Shown: positions 33,076-44,223 of the stretch, one piece after another
How the letters are laid out: each line of letters begins with the position of its first letter
Numbering within the stretch: position 1 is the first letter of the stretch
Origin: Mortierella alpina
Taxonomy: Eukaryota; Mortierellomycota; Mortierellomycetes; Mortierellales; Mortierellaceae
DNA length: 64,000 nt
Assembly (NCBI GenBank): GCA_029449245.1
Contig: JANATF010000010.1
Span: forward strand, 620,001 to 684,000
Reading direction: 5' to 3'
Program-made: the position numbers and the translations under genes
Notes under the pieces: model-generated
What the model saw: only the letters and a program-made list of their open reading frames with translations
The model's database searches: none
What the model was told of the DNA's origin: nothing

Positions 33076-35438
33076 CTACAGAATGGTGCACTTTCCTCTC
33101 TTCTTGGCAGCCTTCTTTTGAGGGGCAGCTCCACCATCGCGCGCTTGACGAATCATCCTCACGACGTTGTAGAACGAACGCTCCACGTTGACACAGGTCT
33201 TGGCCGACGTCTCTGTGAAATCACACCTCAGCTGCTTGGACATCTGATATCCCTCATCCCTCGAGACCTCGCGCTCCGTCAGCTTGTCGCATTTGTTGCC
33301 CACCAACATCAGTGGTACGTTCTCCGTGTCCTTGACTCGTGTGATTTGGTCCCGGAATCGCTTTATCCTCTCAAATGTCGAACGTGCTGCAATTGAATAT
33401 ACCAGCAGAAATCCCTCGCCGTCACTAGATGGATGAAATGCATAGCACGATTAATAACGGCCAAAAAGAAACCTAAAAACCTTCTTTGCTTTCGTTTTTT
33501 TTTTCTATTCACTCCCTGCAGAACGCTCTCAGAGCAAAAAGAATATAGAAATGAGAGCACGCTGACCCAACAGTTAATGTCCTTCTCAAGTCCAGAAAGA
33601 ACTTACCGAATCCATTGATCTCTCAGAGCTGTGTACTCTTCCTGGCCGGCAGTATCAAGAACTTCAAGAACACATGTTTGGTCGTCAATGACCACCTGCT
33701 TCCTGTACGAGTCTTCAATGGTGGGATCATATGTCTAAGTAGGAAAGCAATACAGAAGACAATTATTAGTTCATTGCTCTTGAGCTTTGGCTCTTTCTTG
33801 CTCCTTATTTTTCAGAGCTCCTCCCAGGCCCATTTTGTAGATCATTGCCACCTGTAAACAAAAAAAGAAATGAAACTAGAAGCAATAAAAACAACCCCAT
33901 GTCATGCCACGCGAACGTCTGCATGGCAAGAGTGAGAACAAGAGAACAAGAGAACAAGGCTCTCGTACGCCCTCCTTGCTATCCACTGCCAAAACACATT
34001 TGCATGCTGCACGCAGGGACAAATGCAATTAACCATAGCATATGACATCCATGCAATCGAAAGACTACCAGCTTCGAACACTTGCGCTAAAAAAAACACA
34101 AAACAGCCCATCGATTCCCATGCATGCTCCGTCCTTCCCCAGCACGTTCAAGAGCTCGAATCTTACCTCTGTAGTACGGAACAAGAGCCAATGGAAAATG
34201 TGTGCAACAAGCGACACGATCGGGAGGATAGATGACCAGAGAGTAAGAAGAAGTGATACTAGCTGTTAGTCATCCAGGGCCATCTTGCGCTTCCATCTTT
34301 TCCATCTTTGTCAAGAACGTGTCTCCTGTGCGATGCATCCATCGGTTGCTTCTGCGCGCGCTACTTACCCACAAAGTGATTTAAACAGAGCTGTTTCGGG
34401 AAGAACAGAATGGGCATGCCATGTACAAAGCAGGAAGTCACACGGTTAGTCGATCGAACAGGACAACCAAAACAAGGCCAGCACAGCAGACACAATCTGC
34501 GTTATCTGGGTGCTTTGTATCCCCATCCGCATAAAGAGATGTGCCCCCTCCTTGTGCCCCCGCAGTGCAAGTGGCGGTACACCTCTTGTACATGTCTCTC
34601 CTCGCCTCGTTCAGATACAGCGACATAGCGATGTGCGGGGCGAGGGGCGAGGCGAGGAGAGACAAAGGGAGGGGCGGGCAGGGGAAGGGTCAGTGCATCG
34701 TGTACTTGCCTGAATGGTCAATGCAGTCTATGGAGTGGCAACAAAAACACCAAAAGAAGTGGCAGGTTAGTGGGGTGCGCAAATGAATCAGGTGAATATG
34801 CTCAAACAAGAGTGTTCGGCGCCAAAGGCCCCGTCTTGCGCCTGCGCAAATCCGTTTCATATGGTGTCCAGAGACGTGGCTCAGTCAGGTGCCCCATTCT
34901 CAAACACGACTCCTGTTCATCCTGGACCTCATCGGGATCAGACGTCGCATCGCATCATCCATCCTTCCGTCCATGGATGCGTTGCTCGCTGGGAAGATCG
35001 ATCCATCTTTTGGCGAAAACAAAGGCTCTACTTTAGTGCTTCTCTGTCTTGTTATCTCCCTTGGACTGTTTGAAACTCAGCGCTGCAGAGGCCAACAAGG
35101 GAACGGAGCAAAAAAGAATAGATCCGATATGCAAAAACAAAGCGAACTCACGTTCGTGTGAAAGTGTGCTCGCGACGTGCTTTGAGGGGAAATACGGGGA
35201 GGAAGGAGCAAAGTGGTGAAAAGACACTCGACATGGCGACCGTTCAGATGATCAAATCGGTGGTGGTTTTGCAGCAAGACCCTCTTTGTCTTGACTGCAC
35301 AGAAAGGACAACATTGGAGGTGATGATATAAAAGGAGTAACAGCTGGAACTCGCTCCACATACAAGATGCACAAGGCATATGATGTATCCATGCAAGCCA
35401 TGAAGGAAGGGGAGAAAAAAAAAGGGAACACAGGAGAG

Positions 35439-35484
<46 letters not shown>

Positions 35485-35917
35485 AACGGAAGGATGGGCA
35501 TGGCTGAGTAGACAAAGCAAGTTGGTGCACAACGTGTGCAACAGACGCTTCGTAGTTGTTGTTGTGCTCCTTTTTTTTTCCTTCCTGGCAACTGTCGCCT
35601 GTTTGCTTAATGTCGTAGTGCTGACGTTGAGGAAGGGTCCTGCTCCATGAGCACGCGTATGTGTACGTAAGGTGAGAACGAGAGGATGGTTTGTCGGTGG
35701 TGATGAGGGTATGATGAGGATGTTTCGTTATTTACCTTGCCAACACCTCCATCCTAGAAGAGACCATGGAAGAAGAGAGAAAGAGAAAGAGAGAGAGCGA
35801 GTGAGCAATGGAGATGGATGTGAGTGAGTCTATGGTCTGTTTCATGGTGGATCTCGACAGTGCCCCATATGGCTGTAGGCGACTTACTCCGAGAACGACC
35901 AGCTTGTAGAGCATCAT
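33076..35917 (-). CDS. rasB: Ras-family GTPase (RasB/Ras2-like) built from micro-exons
   Basis: Seven exons sum to 567 nt (188 aa): 35917-35888 (30 nt), 35753-35736 (18), 34727-34710 (18), 34390-34369 (22), 34168-34167 (2), 33734-33607 (128) and 33424-33076 (349). The protein starts [10 protein letters not shown] and has P-loop GDGGVGKT spread over exons 1-3. It has effector region [13 protein letters not shown], switch [21 protein letters not shown] and ETSAK guanine-base motifs, a Lys/Arg-rich tail and CaaX box CTIL for prenylation (a final Leu favours geranylgeranylation). The [13 protein letters not shown] and LRDQWIRDGEGF style fits fungal RasB/Ras2 rather than Ras1. It is a membrane-bound switch controlling polar growth and signalling. 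Without the 2-nt exon the frame breaks after HFV. Exon 3 uses a GC donor. Confidence 0.9.
34167..34168 (-). other. Putative 2-nt micro-exon (AG) of the Ras gene
   Basis: On the minus strand the sequence reads CCGTACTACAG, then AG, then GTAAGATTCG: a branch/acceptor, two bases, and a strong donor. The preceding exon ends ...TTT GTG G before GTAAGT. The next begins ACA TAT GAT CCC after CTACTTAG. Direct joining gives a stop within two codons. Inserting AG makes GAG (Glu30) and restores the expected HFVETYDPT effector segment. The flanking introns would be 200 nt (34169-34368) and 432 nt (33735-34166). The alternative is a non-canonical acceptor ending in TT before AGACAT. Confidence 0.7.
34391..34709 (-). 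other. GC-AG intron in the Ras gene
   Basis: Exon 3 ends ACC ATT CAG and is followed by GCAAGTAC rather than GTAAGT. The intron ends GAAACAG before CTC TGT TTA. The joined protein [13 protein letters not shown] is exactly the continuous Ras sequence, so GC is used as the donor dinucleotide. Otherwise the donor matches the AG/GCAAGT form seen in rare eukaryotic GC-AG introns. Confidence 0.85.
35441..35482. repeat. (GA)21 microsatellite in Ras intron 2
   Basis: This is a perfect GA dinucleotide run, CT on the sense strand of the Ras gene. It lies in the 1008-nt intron that separates two 18-nt exons. Confidence 0.98.
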
Positions 35918-36656
35918 GTTGGAGAAGAGTGGTTTAGTTGATGAATGGAAGAGAAAGGGATGTAGATGTAGGATGTGAAGAGAGAAGGATGGAAGCAGGG
36001 AATGATGAGACGAGTCAAAGAGAGAGAGAAAGAGAGAAAGAGAGAAAGAGAAAGAGAATGAAAGAATGAAGGAATGAAAGAAAGGACGAAAGCGAGCGAG
36101 CGAAAAGGGTGAGAGTGAGACTGACGAGAAAGAGGAGAAAAGGAGAGAAGAAAGAAGAGGACGAAAGAAAGAAAAGAAAAAGAAAAAGAAAAAAGAGAGC
36201 AAATGAAGTTGGTCAATGTCGACGGAAATAAGCAAAGGGTTAGAAACAAGGAAGGAGGAGGGGCCAAGGGAGAGAAAAGGGAAAAGAAAAAGAAAAAGGA
36301 CTCCCGAACGGACACTGCGAGGAAGGATATTTAAGCGACAACAAGCACACACACATATATTTGCACACATGCACAACACTACCACACTACCACTGCACCC
36401 ATTACATGCAATCGAGATCAATGGTGCAACACGAACAGGACAAGCAGAGCGGACAGCGACGACCTTGGACCTGCTAGGGGACATGGCAGGGGTCATGGAG
36501 TGGAGCTGCTACTCGCAAGACATGGGAGAGAACACATCCTAAAAGTTTAAAAAAGGGGTGGCGGCACAGAGTGTGCCAAAGTACAAAGCGTGTGGTGCGT
36601 TGTGCTGGGCCGGCTAGCATCGGAGCGTGTGTGGGCCGATGGCGTGCAAGGCTGTC

Positions 36657-36765
36657 TCACTCACTCACTCACTCACACACAGACGCACGATAGACGCAGT
36701 AGATTGGCAGGCTGACAGGCAGGCGGGCAGGCAGGCAGGTAGGCAGGTAGGCAGGCAGGCAGATG
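36657..36765. repeat. CTCA and GGCA simple repeats
   Basis: A (CTCA)n/CACA run at about 36657-36680 is followed, after a short spacer, by tandem AGGC/AGGT tetranucleotides at about 36710-36762. Confidence 0.9.
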
Positions 36766-37819
36766 GACGAGGGAGGTAGAGACACTGGCATCAACCGCAA
36801 GAAAGCACAAAAAAAGTTGCAGAGCACCTTCAACCAACACGTCGCATGCAATCTTTTTCTTTCTTTGCCCGTGGGTTGACTCGGCCAGCGTCTAACCTGC
36901 TACAGCAAGATCGCGAAAGCCCTCGTCTTTCTTCTCCGAGAGACACAGCAATCGCTGCTTTATCTGTCGAACAACCAAAAAGAAAACAGTGCCGTAGAAG
37001 TTGGAACACAACAAGGCAAGATCCGATAGTCTATCGGTTTCGTCTTCATGCAGGACCTTTCGTCGCCTTCCTTTGGCCTGGGTCATCCCCAAAAGGACAA
37101 TAGCAACAGAGGAGGAGGAGGTTTGCCCTTGGCGTTCAGGGACGAGGAAAAAGGAAAAAATAAGACATAGAACCCAGTTGCGTTGTACATGTGCAACCAT
37201 GGTCCTACAACTCGTGTTCCCTTCCTTTGTATCTCACCCTTCCTCCTCCTCCTCCCCCCTTCCAGCTCTCTACAGTGCGTTCTGACAAAACGCTAACAGA
37301 CGCGGGAACCACCTTGACACGTAGACTCGAGGAGGTATCTTCCCTCCCCCTTCCCTCTCCCTCTTCCCCCATGTGCAAAGGAAAGGAGAGGAGGGGTTTC
37401 TTTTTGGTCTTTTTGCTATACTCGCTTTCTCATGGGACGGTCAGTCCATCTGTGTATGCCGGTAGACGTGTCAACTTCATTATATTTTTAGTTGTTTTTT
37501 CGTTTTTCCTTCTTGCATAATCAGCACGGGTACGTTCTGGCGGACGCACTCTTGAAGAGATGAGGCTAAACCAAGGCAAAGCAGCCGTTCTTCCCGCCGC
37601 GACGACGCGTCGAGAGAAAGAGGGCAGGAGCATTTTTTTGTTGTTTGAAGCACCGTGGGGTGCATGGACCAAGGAAATGCAAAATAGGCGCGAGCCACAA
37701 AGAACGTCAACAACAAGAACAACAACATCATCTTGGTCTTCAACAACAAAAGAATAACGATCGATGTAGGACCTCCTTCATTCTATTCCAAATATTGTTC
37801 TTTGATCCATCCCTCGAAA

Positions 37820-37824
<5 letters not shown>

Positions 37825-37892
<68 letters not shown>
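37825..37892. repeat. (CT)33 microsatellite
   Basis: An uninterrupted CT run of about 67 bases lies in the gene-free interval. The Leu-Ser ORFs over it are artefacts. Confidence 0.98.
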
Positions 37893-37894
<2 letters not shown>

Positions 37895-38921
37895 GAGCAT
37901 CTCTACACGAGAATGAAGTTACGCGACAAAGCGGAGAGTACAAAGCGCGGACACAAATAGACCTCCTCTGTTTAACATGGGAAGGAGGTAAAAACAGTGC
38001 CATCATTCCTTCTTCTTTGCTTCTTTTCTTTTTTGACCCGCCCCAATGCTCTGAGAGGACTTTCAGTCCCGCGCAATACATCGAAAACGAATTGGCTGCA
38101 GAATAAAAAAGGGAACGCGAACCTTGTATCCATACAACAAAAAGTCTGACCCCTTGCATAATCGCCATGAACGGAAGCCTCGAACCGCGCTTGCCTTCCC
38201 CCGCTTTGCTGAAAAATGGACATAGAAAGGTATACAATAGACCTTTGCATTGTTCCGACCCTGCCTTCAGCAGAGGCCATAGGGAAGAAGGAATATATGG
38301 ATGTGGACGTTGTGTATGTGATAAGAAAACAAAGACTATTTTGCAGCCATTGCCCGGCGCAGCCTAACCGTTCCCGTTGGCCCATGCAGCTTCTTCCTCC
38401 TGGCTCCCTTGTCCCTATTATTATAGATAGTAATTCATAGAGTAATACCTTTTTTCGACCTTTTACCGAGATATTGCGTTGAAACGGTTCACGCAAGCTA
38501 TCTCTTACGGTGCCAAGTACGAAAAAAAAAAGAAAGAAAAGGATGAAAGCATGGGGAGGGGGAAAAGACACGAACGGCTCAAGCCTATCTATCGCCCAAG
38601 CCTATCATTCATGTTCTCACGACGCTACCGGTCTGGTCGAGACATCTAGTGAGCAATTGTGGCACCACAAACGAAAAACCAAGAAAAGCCTATGTATCAT
38701 CATAAACAGAGCACAGAAAAAAATCAACGGACAAACGATAAGAAGCTGGGTTCGCTCCTCCCCCAAGTCTTGACTCCCTTTTTTTTTTTCTTGCCTGCCT
38801 AACAGAGTTTACATAGTTGGTGGACATGAACTTTTGGAAAGCACCGCCACAACCAATGGATGCTTTCATAATTATTTGTGTTTTTATTCCCCGATGGACG
38901 GACATCTCGTAGTTCTTGTCA

Positions 38922-38939
38922 CCCCCCCCCCCCCCCCCC
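38922..38939. repeat. C18 homopolymer
   Basis: Eighteen consecutive C bases lie downstream of the minus-strand membrane-protein gene. The length is likely to be unreliable in assembly. Confidence 0.95.
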
Positions 38940-39231
38940 TGCCCCCAGCCTGAGAAAGACAGCACTATTGTTGGCTTCGAAATAAGTCGCCTTTGGGCTT
39001 CAAGCGGTCCATGCCCAGCCTCCTCCTTGTTTCTTCCTGTTCTGCTTATATTAAGCGAAATGCGCCTCTCAATTTCGGTCAAACAATCGATTCCCTCGGG
39101 CGGTTGTGGTACTTTCCTTTTGCCACAAGGGCGGACCAATTTTTCCTATATTCACAACTCTATTATGATTACTATTGTTCAAAACTAAAAAGATGTGAAC
39201 ACAATGAAAAGACCACCAAACGCGTCTTCCT

Positions 39232-41350
39232 TCATGGTGAAGTGTCAACGCGCAGTTGGTCCAAATACCGTCGGGCTTTCACTCCCGACCCTCCAGAGAC
39301 GGATGACCCTCCTTCTCCACTTGTCGCCACACTAGCACTGCTCGTATCGCGGCCGAGCCTTCCCTTGATAGCTTCCGACAGCGACGCCGACTCTGACGCC
39401 GACGCCGCCGTGAACGACGAACGGTCCTCCTCTTTCGTCGTCGCATCGCCGCTGACGATGTTTTCTCCGTTTCCAACGCCTCCTCCAACGCCTCCCCCTA
39501 CTCCCACTCCTCCTACTCCTTCTACAACCCCTCCTTCAATAGACACGTCCCCTGAACTTTGCTGGCCTTCCTCACCCTCGCCGCCTGTGGGTGCCGTATC
39601 CGTTTCCGTACTGTTGTAGTCTCCTGTATTACTACGATCAAGAACCATCAGCAGCGCTTGAGGCGACTTGCGACGCAACTCGACTTTGGAGTGCCTTTCC
39701 GCCAGCTGGCACTCTGTTTTTTCGTTCTGAGCAATTGGGTCCACCGCAGCAAGGGGTTGCTCGCGACTCTGAAGAGGTGAGATGCTAGAGGCGTAAAATC
39801 CATAACCATATCCGTCCGCGTAATCGGCTTCGTTGCGACCGTCCAAGGGTCCACTCGTGAGAGGCGACTGACTAGTGTTCGTGTATGCATTCGAATAGGC
39901 AGGCGAGCCCATGGTCTGGAGGTGCATCAAAGGCGATGAATAAAGGGCGATAGGTCGTGATACGGGCTCCTGTTGTGGCTGATAATAGTTTGACTGGAGC
40001 TCCTGCTGCTGAGCCTGTGAAGACGAGTCCTGCAACAGTTCAGCGTTGTGGTGCTCATCGCGGAACAAGCTTGGGTGAAAAGGATCCGTGGGGCTGTCCT
40101 GTGGATTGCTACCATACACGTACTGCGGATGCTGTGGTGGATGCAAGTGCAGCGTGTGTGGCGGTCGAGGGTAGGCTCCTGCTCCGGCGGCCGCCACAGC
40201 TGCTTGAAGATCGTAATAGAAATCAGCACCTCTCTCACTACCACTGCCAGGATCCTGTCCATGTGCGAGGTACCGCGAATCCTCTGCAAAACATTGCTGC
40301 TGTTGTTGTTGTTGTTGTTCTTGTTGTAGGTCCTGCTCTCCAGAATACCCTGTCAACACTAAAGCGCCAGCTCCTCCGGCACCTGCAGGCCCTAAATGAC
40401 CGCCATCTACATCCGCAAGTCCGTCTTCCTTTTCGTAGTCGCGCCATCCACCACCGCCGCCGCCATTGGCGCTTTTTCGGGTTGGACCCATCACGGCAGC
40501 TGCGGTCGCTGGATCATTCCAAGGCTCTAGGTGGACGGGCATCAATGAGCCCGCACTTCCGCAGTCCTTCGCGCACGTTCCCAGTCTCTTCTTTCGAATC
40601 CAGCTCACCAAGAACATGGACGCACAGGCCCCGATAAAGATAAATCCTGCGATAATGATCAACGAAATCTGCCAACCCCGAAGTCCGCGATTGCTGTCTG
40701 TAGGAACAATGTCGAACGATGCTGGAGGAGGCGGTGGCTGGGATGGATCTTGCATGATGGTCGGAACGAGCGTCGTCGTGGTCTCTATACTATACACGGT
40801 CGTAACGGCTCCCGCGATGACGGTGGTGTGCGGCACTCGAGTAGTAATGGTGACGACCGACATCGTCGTTATGTAACGAGTCAAGTAGACTGTCGTGACA
40901 ACAGGATCCTTCGTCGGGTCTGGTGGCTGTTGAGTCGTTCTCGGAGGAAGGGCAGCTGTGGTTGGCATTGGACCTGTTGACTCCTTGGTCGTTACTGGCG
41001 GGGAAGGGGTTGTTGTGACGGGGTCGACTGTAGTTACCACTGGAGCCATCGTAGTTACCACGGGAGGATCGCTTGGGGTTTGGTATGGAGAGGACATGGT
41101 TCTGCTGGGCTCTAGCGTGGTGGTGGTGGTGGTGGTAATGATAGGATTGGTGGTAAAGATAACAGGATCAACTGTTGGGGTTGCAGCAGGTATTGGCTGA
41201 GGTACAGATACTGCTGGGATACTGGACATGAGTAGTACTGGCGGCGACGGGTTTACAGCGCCCAGTTCGGTTCGAGTGGCCGAGGATGCAGGGTTCTGGT
41301 CAGTGCATGAAAGAGCTTTAGCACAGGCGCCAGTGGCCGTGCTAGGTGCT
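39232..41350 (-). CDS. Ser/Thr-rich single-pass membrane protein, 5' exon unresolved
   Basis: This is a long exon ending at TGA 39232. An acceptor-like ATACAAG at about 41350 would begin the exon; no signal-peptide exon could be fixed upstream, and the first in-frame ATG in the exon is at 41229. The N-terminal half is Thr/Pro/Ser-rich (TTTTTTTLEPS, VTTVYSIETTTT), as in heavily O-glycosylated fungal wall-facing stalks. A transmembrane helix follows (WQISLIIIAGFIFIGACASM, around 40620-40690) with a basic stop-transfer RKKR. The about 430-residue cytosolic tail is Gln- and Gly-rich and ends in an acidic Ser-rich region. The two Cys near the start (GACAKALSC) may be extracellular. The layout recalls cell-wall sensors such as Mid2/Wsc, but no WSC domain is visible, so the function is open. 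Confidence 0.75.
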
Positions 41351-42358
41351 GCTTGTATTGGAGAAGCCAGGATGGAGGACAAAGGTTAGATTTGACTGAC
41401 AAGCTTTTTTGTTGCTGCTGTTATGCTTCAGACTTCAAAGGCAAAGCGTCTGCACGAGAGAGAGATGGATGGGAAGCTGAAGAAGAGCATGTCGCAAGCA
41501 CGAGCATGAAAAACAAAAGTCAGAAAGGGCGGTGCACGGCGGACGGAGGAGAGACTTGCCCGAGAACTAGCAAGGCGATGGTTGCCCTGGTCTAAATGAC
41601 GAAAAGGGTGCACGGCGGTGTGTGCGTACAGGATGCAACCACGAGACGGAGGGGACGATGGCTGCAGCGGGTGGGCGGAGGCTCAAAAGGACGAGGATGA
41701 GGTCGAGAGAGCGAAAGGAGACTAGTGGGTGAGGAGCGGCAGAGCCATCGGGAAAAGCGTTGCGAAGAGAGATGGAGGAGAGAGAAGAGAGGTCGAAGGC
41801 AGGCTTGGAGCGGCCGGTCATTGAGAGAGTAAGAGATTCGGAAAGACACAAAAAAGGGACTTGGGTGGTGTTACTGCCCCACCATCATCCCCACCGCGGC
41901 TGTCGTCGCTCTCCCGGTGCTCTTCGTCTGCCTGCAAGACTCCTCATCTTCAGATTGCACTGTCCAGGAGGGATGGGTTCGCTAGAGAAAGAAAGTAAGG
42001 GGGGTTAAAACGAGGAGAAGCAATGGTGGTAAGGTATTTCATGGTCTAGAGGACCAAAAAAAAAGGGGGACATAAAGTGCTTTTCTACGCACGTTGAACA
42101 TGCGCTGGCAACGACCCGCCGCTACAGCTTATGAGTCGCTCACAAAGAGTGGGCTTGGATCCTCGGCTGTGTGTCTATGCTTGTCAAATGCCCGAACCTC
42201 TGGACTGGATTATGACGAGAGTCGCGTGAATCGACTGCATCGCCATAGGACGAAGCATTACTGCAGACAAAAAAAGAACGGCTTTGCAGAGCAGTGAAAG
42301 CTCAGGCAGCACTGCGCCAAGATGCTAAGCGGCTGATTCTTTATTAAGCAGGGCGCTC
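41351..42358. other. Probable 5' region of the Ser/Thr-rich gene; no confident gene
   Basis: On the minus strand 41400-41860 is pyrimidine-rich and could hold a leader and a short signal-peptide exon. Candidate ATGs lead only to short frames. The part from 42000 to 42358 contains the 3' UTR of the hydrolase gene; an AATAAAG-like signal lies on minus near 42341. Confidence 0.4.
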
Positions 42359-44223
42359 TCAGACCGCGGCCTTGTGGGGATCTCCCTCAATGAAATGGCG
42401 GTACTCATCGATCAGGGGCTGTGCGTGCGGGCTGGCCTTTTGATAGCTCGGCATGATAGCTAAAAAGATTGAATTAAATCAAGTCAGCCCGCAATCCTGT
42501 TTCCCCTTTTCCCTATACAATGGTTGGCCATTCAAGCAAGCAAAAAGTAACAGAGGGCTCAGGACTCACCAACAATGGGCGCCTGGTGCGCCATCTCGGG
42601 AAATATCCGTAGCCGCACCTGGTCTGGTCCGAGCTGCAGTGCCCGCAGCATACTGACAAGGCGGATAGACGAAGCTGCAGGCACCGTCCTGTCGTTGTCT
42701 CCATGGATCACGAGCATCTTGGCAGGCAACGAGGACACTACACTTTGGAAAAGAGCATGGCGTTGCTCATCTGTGGCCGATGTTGACATATGGATCAAGT
42801 CCTCCAAAATACGCGTTGGTGAGTTCATGTGAAAGGACTGCGGGCTGCCACCCATCACGCGCGACATGGCCGAGATCTCTTCCACGCCACGTATCCTCTC
42901 ATGCTCGAGATGCGCGACAATGTCGTACACGCCTGACAAGAGTATCAAGCCCTGAAGACGGGGTAACACGGTCCCATACACGCTCGCATCTTCTACCATC
43001 TCCTCTGCAAGTGCAGCTAGTCTGGGCCATACCGCAACATCTAGCGCATGGTGGGGGGCATTCTGGCAACTAATCAAGGTCTGGTGCACACATTCCTTCA
43101 TAATAGTCAGACTACAGATGTGTGCCCCTGCCGAATGCCCCATAAGAAATATATTGTCGGGGTCTCCGCCGTAGTCGAGGCAGTTGCGCCTAGTCCAGTG
43201 AATGGCCATCCGCACGTCCTGCTCCATCTCTCTGGACTTTCCAAAGGGGAATGTTGTGTAGTCCGGAATGACGACCAGATAACCCATCTCGCGCAGACGA
43301 GCGCCAACAAGCGTGTACGTCCGTTTGGATCCTGAGGACCAGGACCCACCATAGACAAAAATCACGACAGGGTGGAGTCCTGAAGCAGACGATAGCGAAG
43401 CCGCCTTGTTATTGGTGCCGTGTCTCAAAGCAGACCTCTCAGGCACATGAATGTCTAATCTCTTGGATGGCCTTGCGAGGTTGTAGCGCAGATCCGTGCT
43501 TTTTTTTTTGTGTAATCGCGCAGCAACGCAGCAATGAAGGATTGATAAGCAATTCATCCAGATAGCACAAACATCTTTTTGGTCCGGATCATTCCTGCAA
43601 ACAAAAAAAAAGTAGAAAATAACGCCATGTCATATGAAGAAACGTACATCAGTCCGGGAGACTTTCGCATTGTCCAGAGACGATACTTGGCCAAGAAGAG
43701 ACCCACTGGGATGAGTGAGATATTGGTTGGAATTGTCGAGAAAAACATGATTTGATTCAACTTGAGAATCCTCTGAGGGTTCCAGGGGAGTGCCGAAAAT
43801 GTCAAGGGTCGAGCCGCCATCTGAAAGTAGACGCACCAAGTCAACAAGTACATCATGGCACCTAATGCATGAACCACCATGTTGGAAAAAATAGTACGAC
43901 GCGTCTTAGTGAGCAAGGAAAGTTTGACGAGCATTCCAAAAGTGATTTTGTTTCTTCCTTTGGTAGGGTTTACCTATTTCTAGCAGTACAAGAGGAAATG
44001 TGCCAGGCAAGAAGATGGATATGGGTGTGAGTAGAGCCGAGGCGAGGATGCCCAACTTGGCTATGGACTCTACGGTTGGTGCCATGAGCTTTCGCCCTGG
44101 TTCGGAGTCTGGGGCCGGAGAAGGTGTGATGTTATCAGTGGCAAGCCCGGCGGGTAGGTGTGCAGTTTTGTCATAAGAGTGCAGGCTCGAATAGTCGCTC
44201 ATGACTGTGCTGAAATTTGCCAT
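42359..44223 (-). CDS. Membrane-anchored alpha/beta hydrolase, carboxylesterase/ICME-like
   Basis: Four exons give 538 aa: 44223-43990, 43904-43648, 43594-42570 and 42459-42359. Exons 1-2 encode a polar N-terminus and about three hydrophobic segments (GILASALLTPISIFLPGTF; VVHALGAMMYLLTWCVYF; LNQIMFFSTIPTNISLIPVG). Exon 3 carries the hydrolase: oxyanion motif YGGSW, nucleophile elbow GHSAGAH (Ser318), Asp in HGDNDRTVP, and catalytic His in FPEMAHQAP. The HGGxW plus GHSAGAH combination resembles isoprenylcysteine methylesterases and kynurenine formamidase-type esterases. The substrate is not known. The TM domain implies an ER or other membrane location. The exon 1-2 join uses a weak GTACTG donor; a stronger GTAAAC nearby does not keep the frame, so that junction is uncertain. 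Confidence 0.8.

Larger units (their letters stand above)
35918..39231. other. 3.3-kb gene-free, repeat-rich interval
   Basis: No convincing gene, tRNA or mobile element is seen. The part next to the Ras ATG (about 35760-36310) is purine-rich on plus, so the Ras leader is long and pyrimidine-rich. Further on are CTCA repeats and an AGGC/AGGT repeat (36657-36765), a (CT)n microsatellite (37825-37892) and an 18-base C run (38922-38939). The right end is the 3' UTR of the next minus-strand gene. ORFs here are low-complexity or short. Confidence 0.5.

Noticed and set aside
35732-36496. 254-residue minus-strand ORF over the Ras first exon
   Set aside because: It reads through the first Ras intron and a pyrimidine-rich leader. 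Only 30 nt of it are coding.
37733-38106. ORFs with long Leu-Ser runs
   Set aside because: Translation of the (CT)n microsatellite.
43906-43989. GTAAAC donor at the end of hydrolase exon 1
   Set aside because: Only a 16-nt intron would keep the frame from this donor. The GTACTG donor 16 nt upstream gives a normal 85-nt intron in frame, so it was preferred, with reduced confidence.
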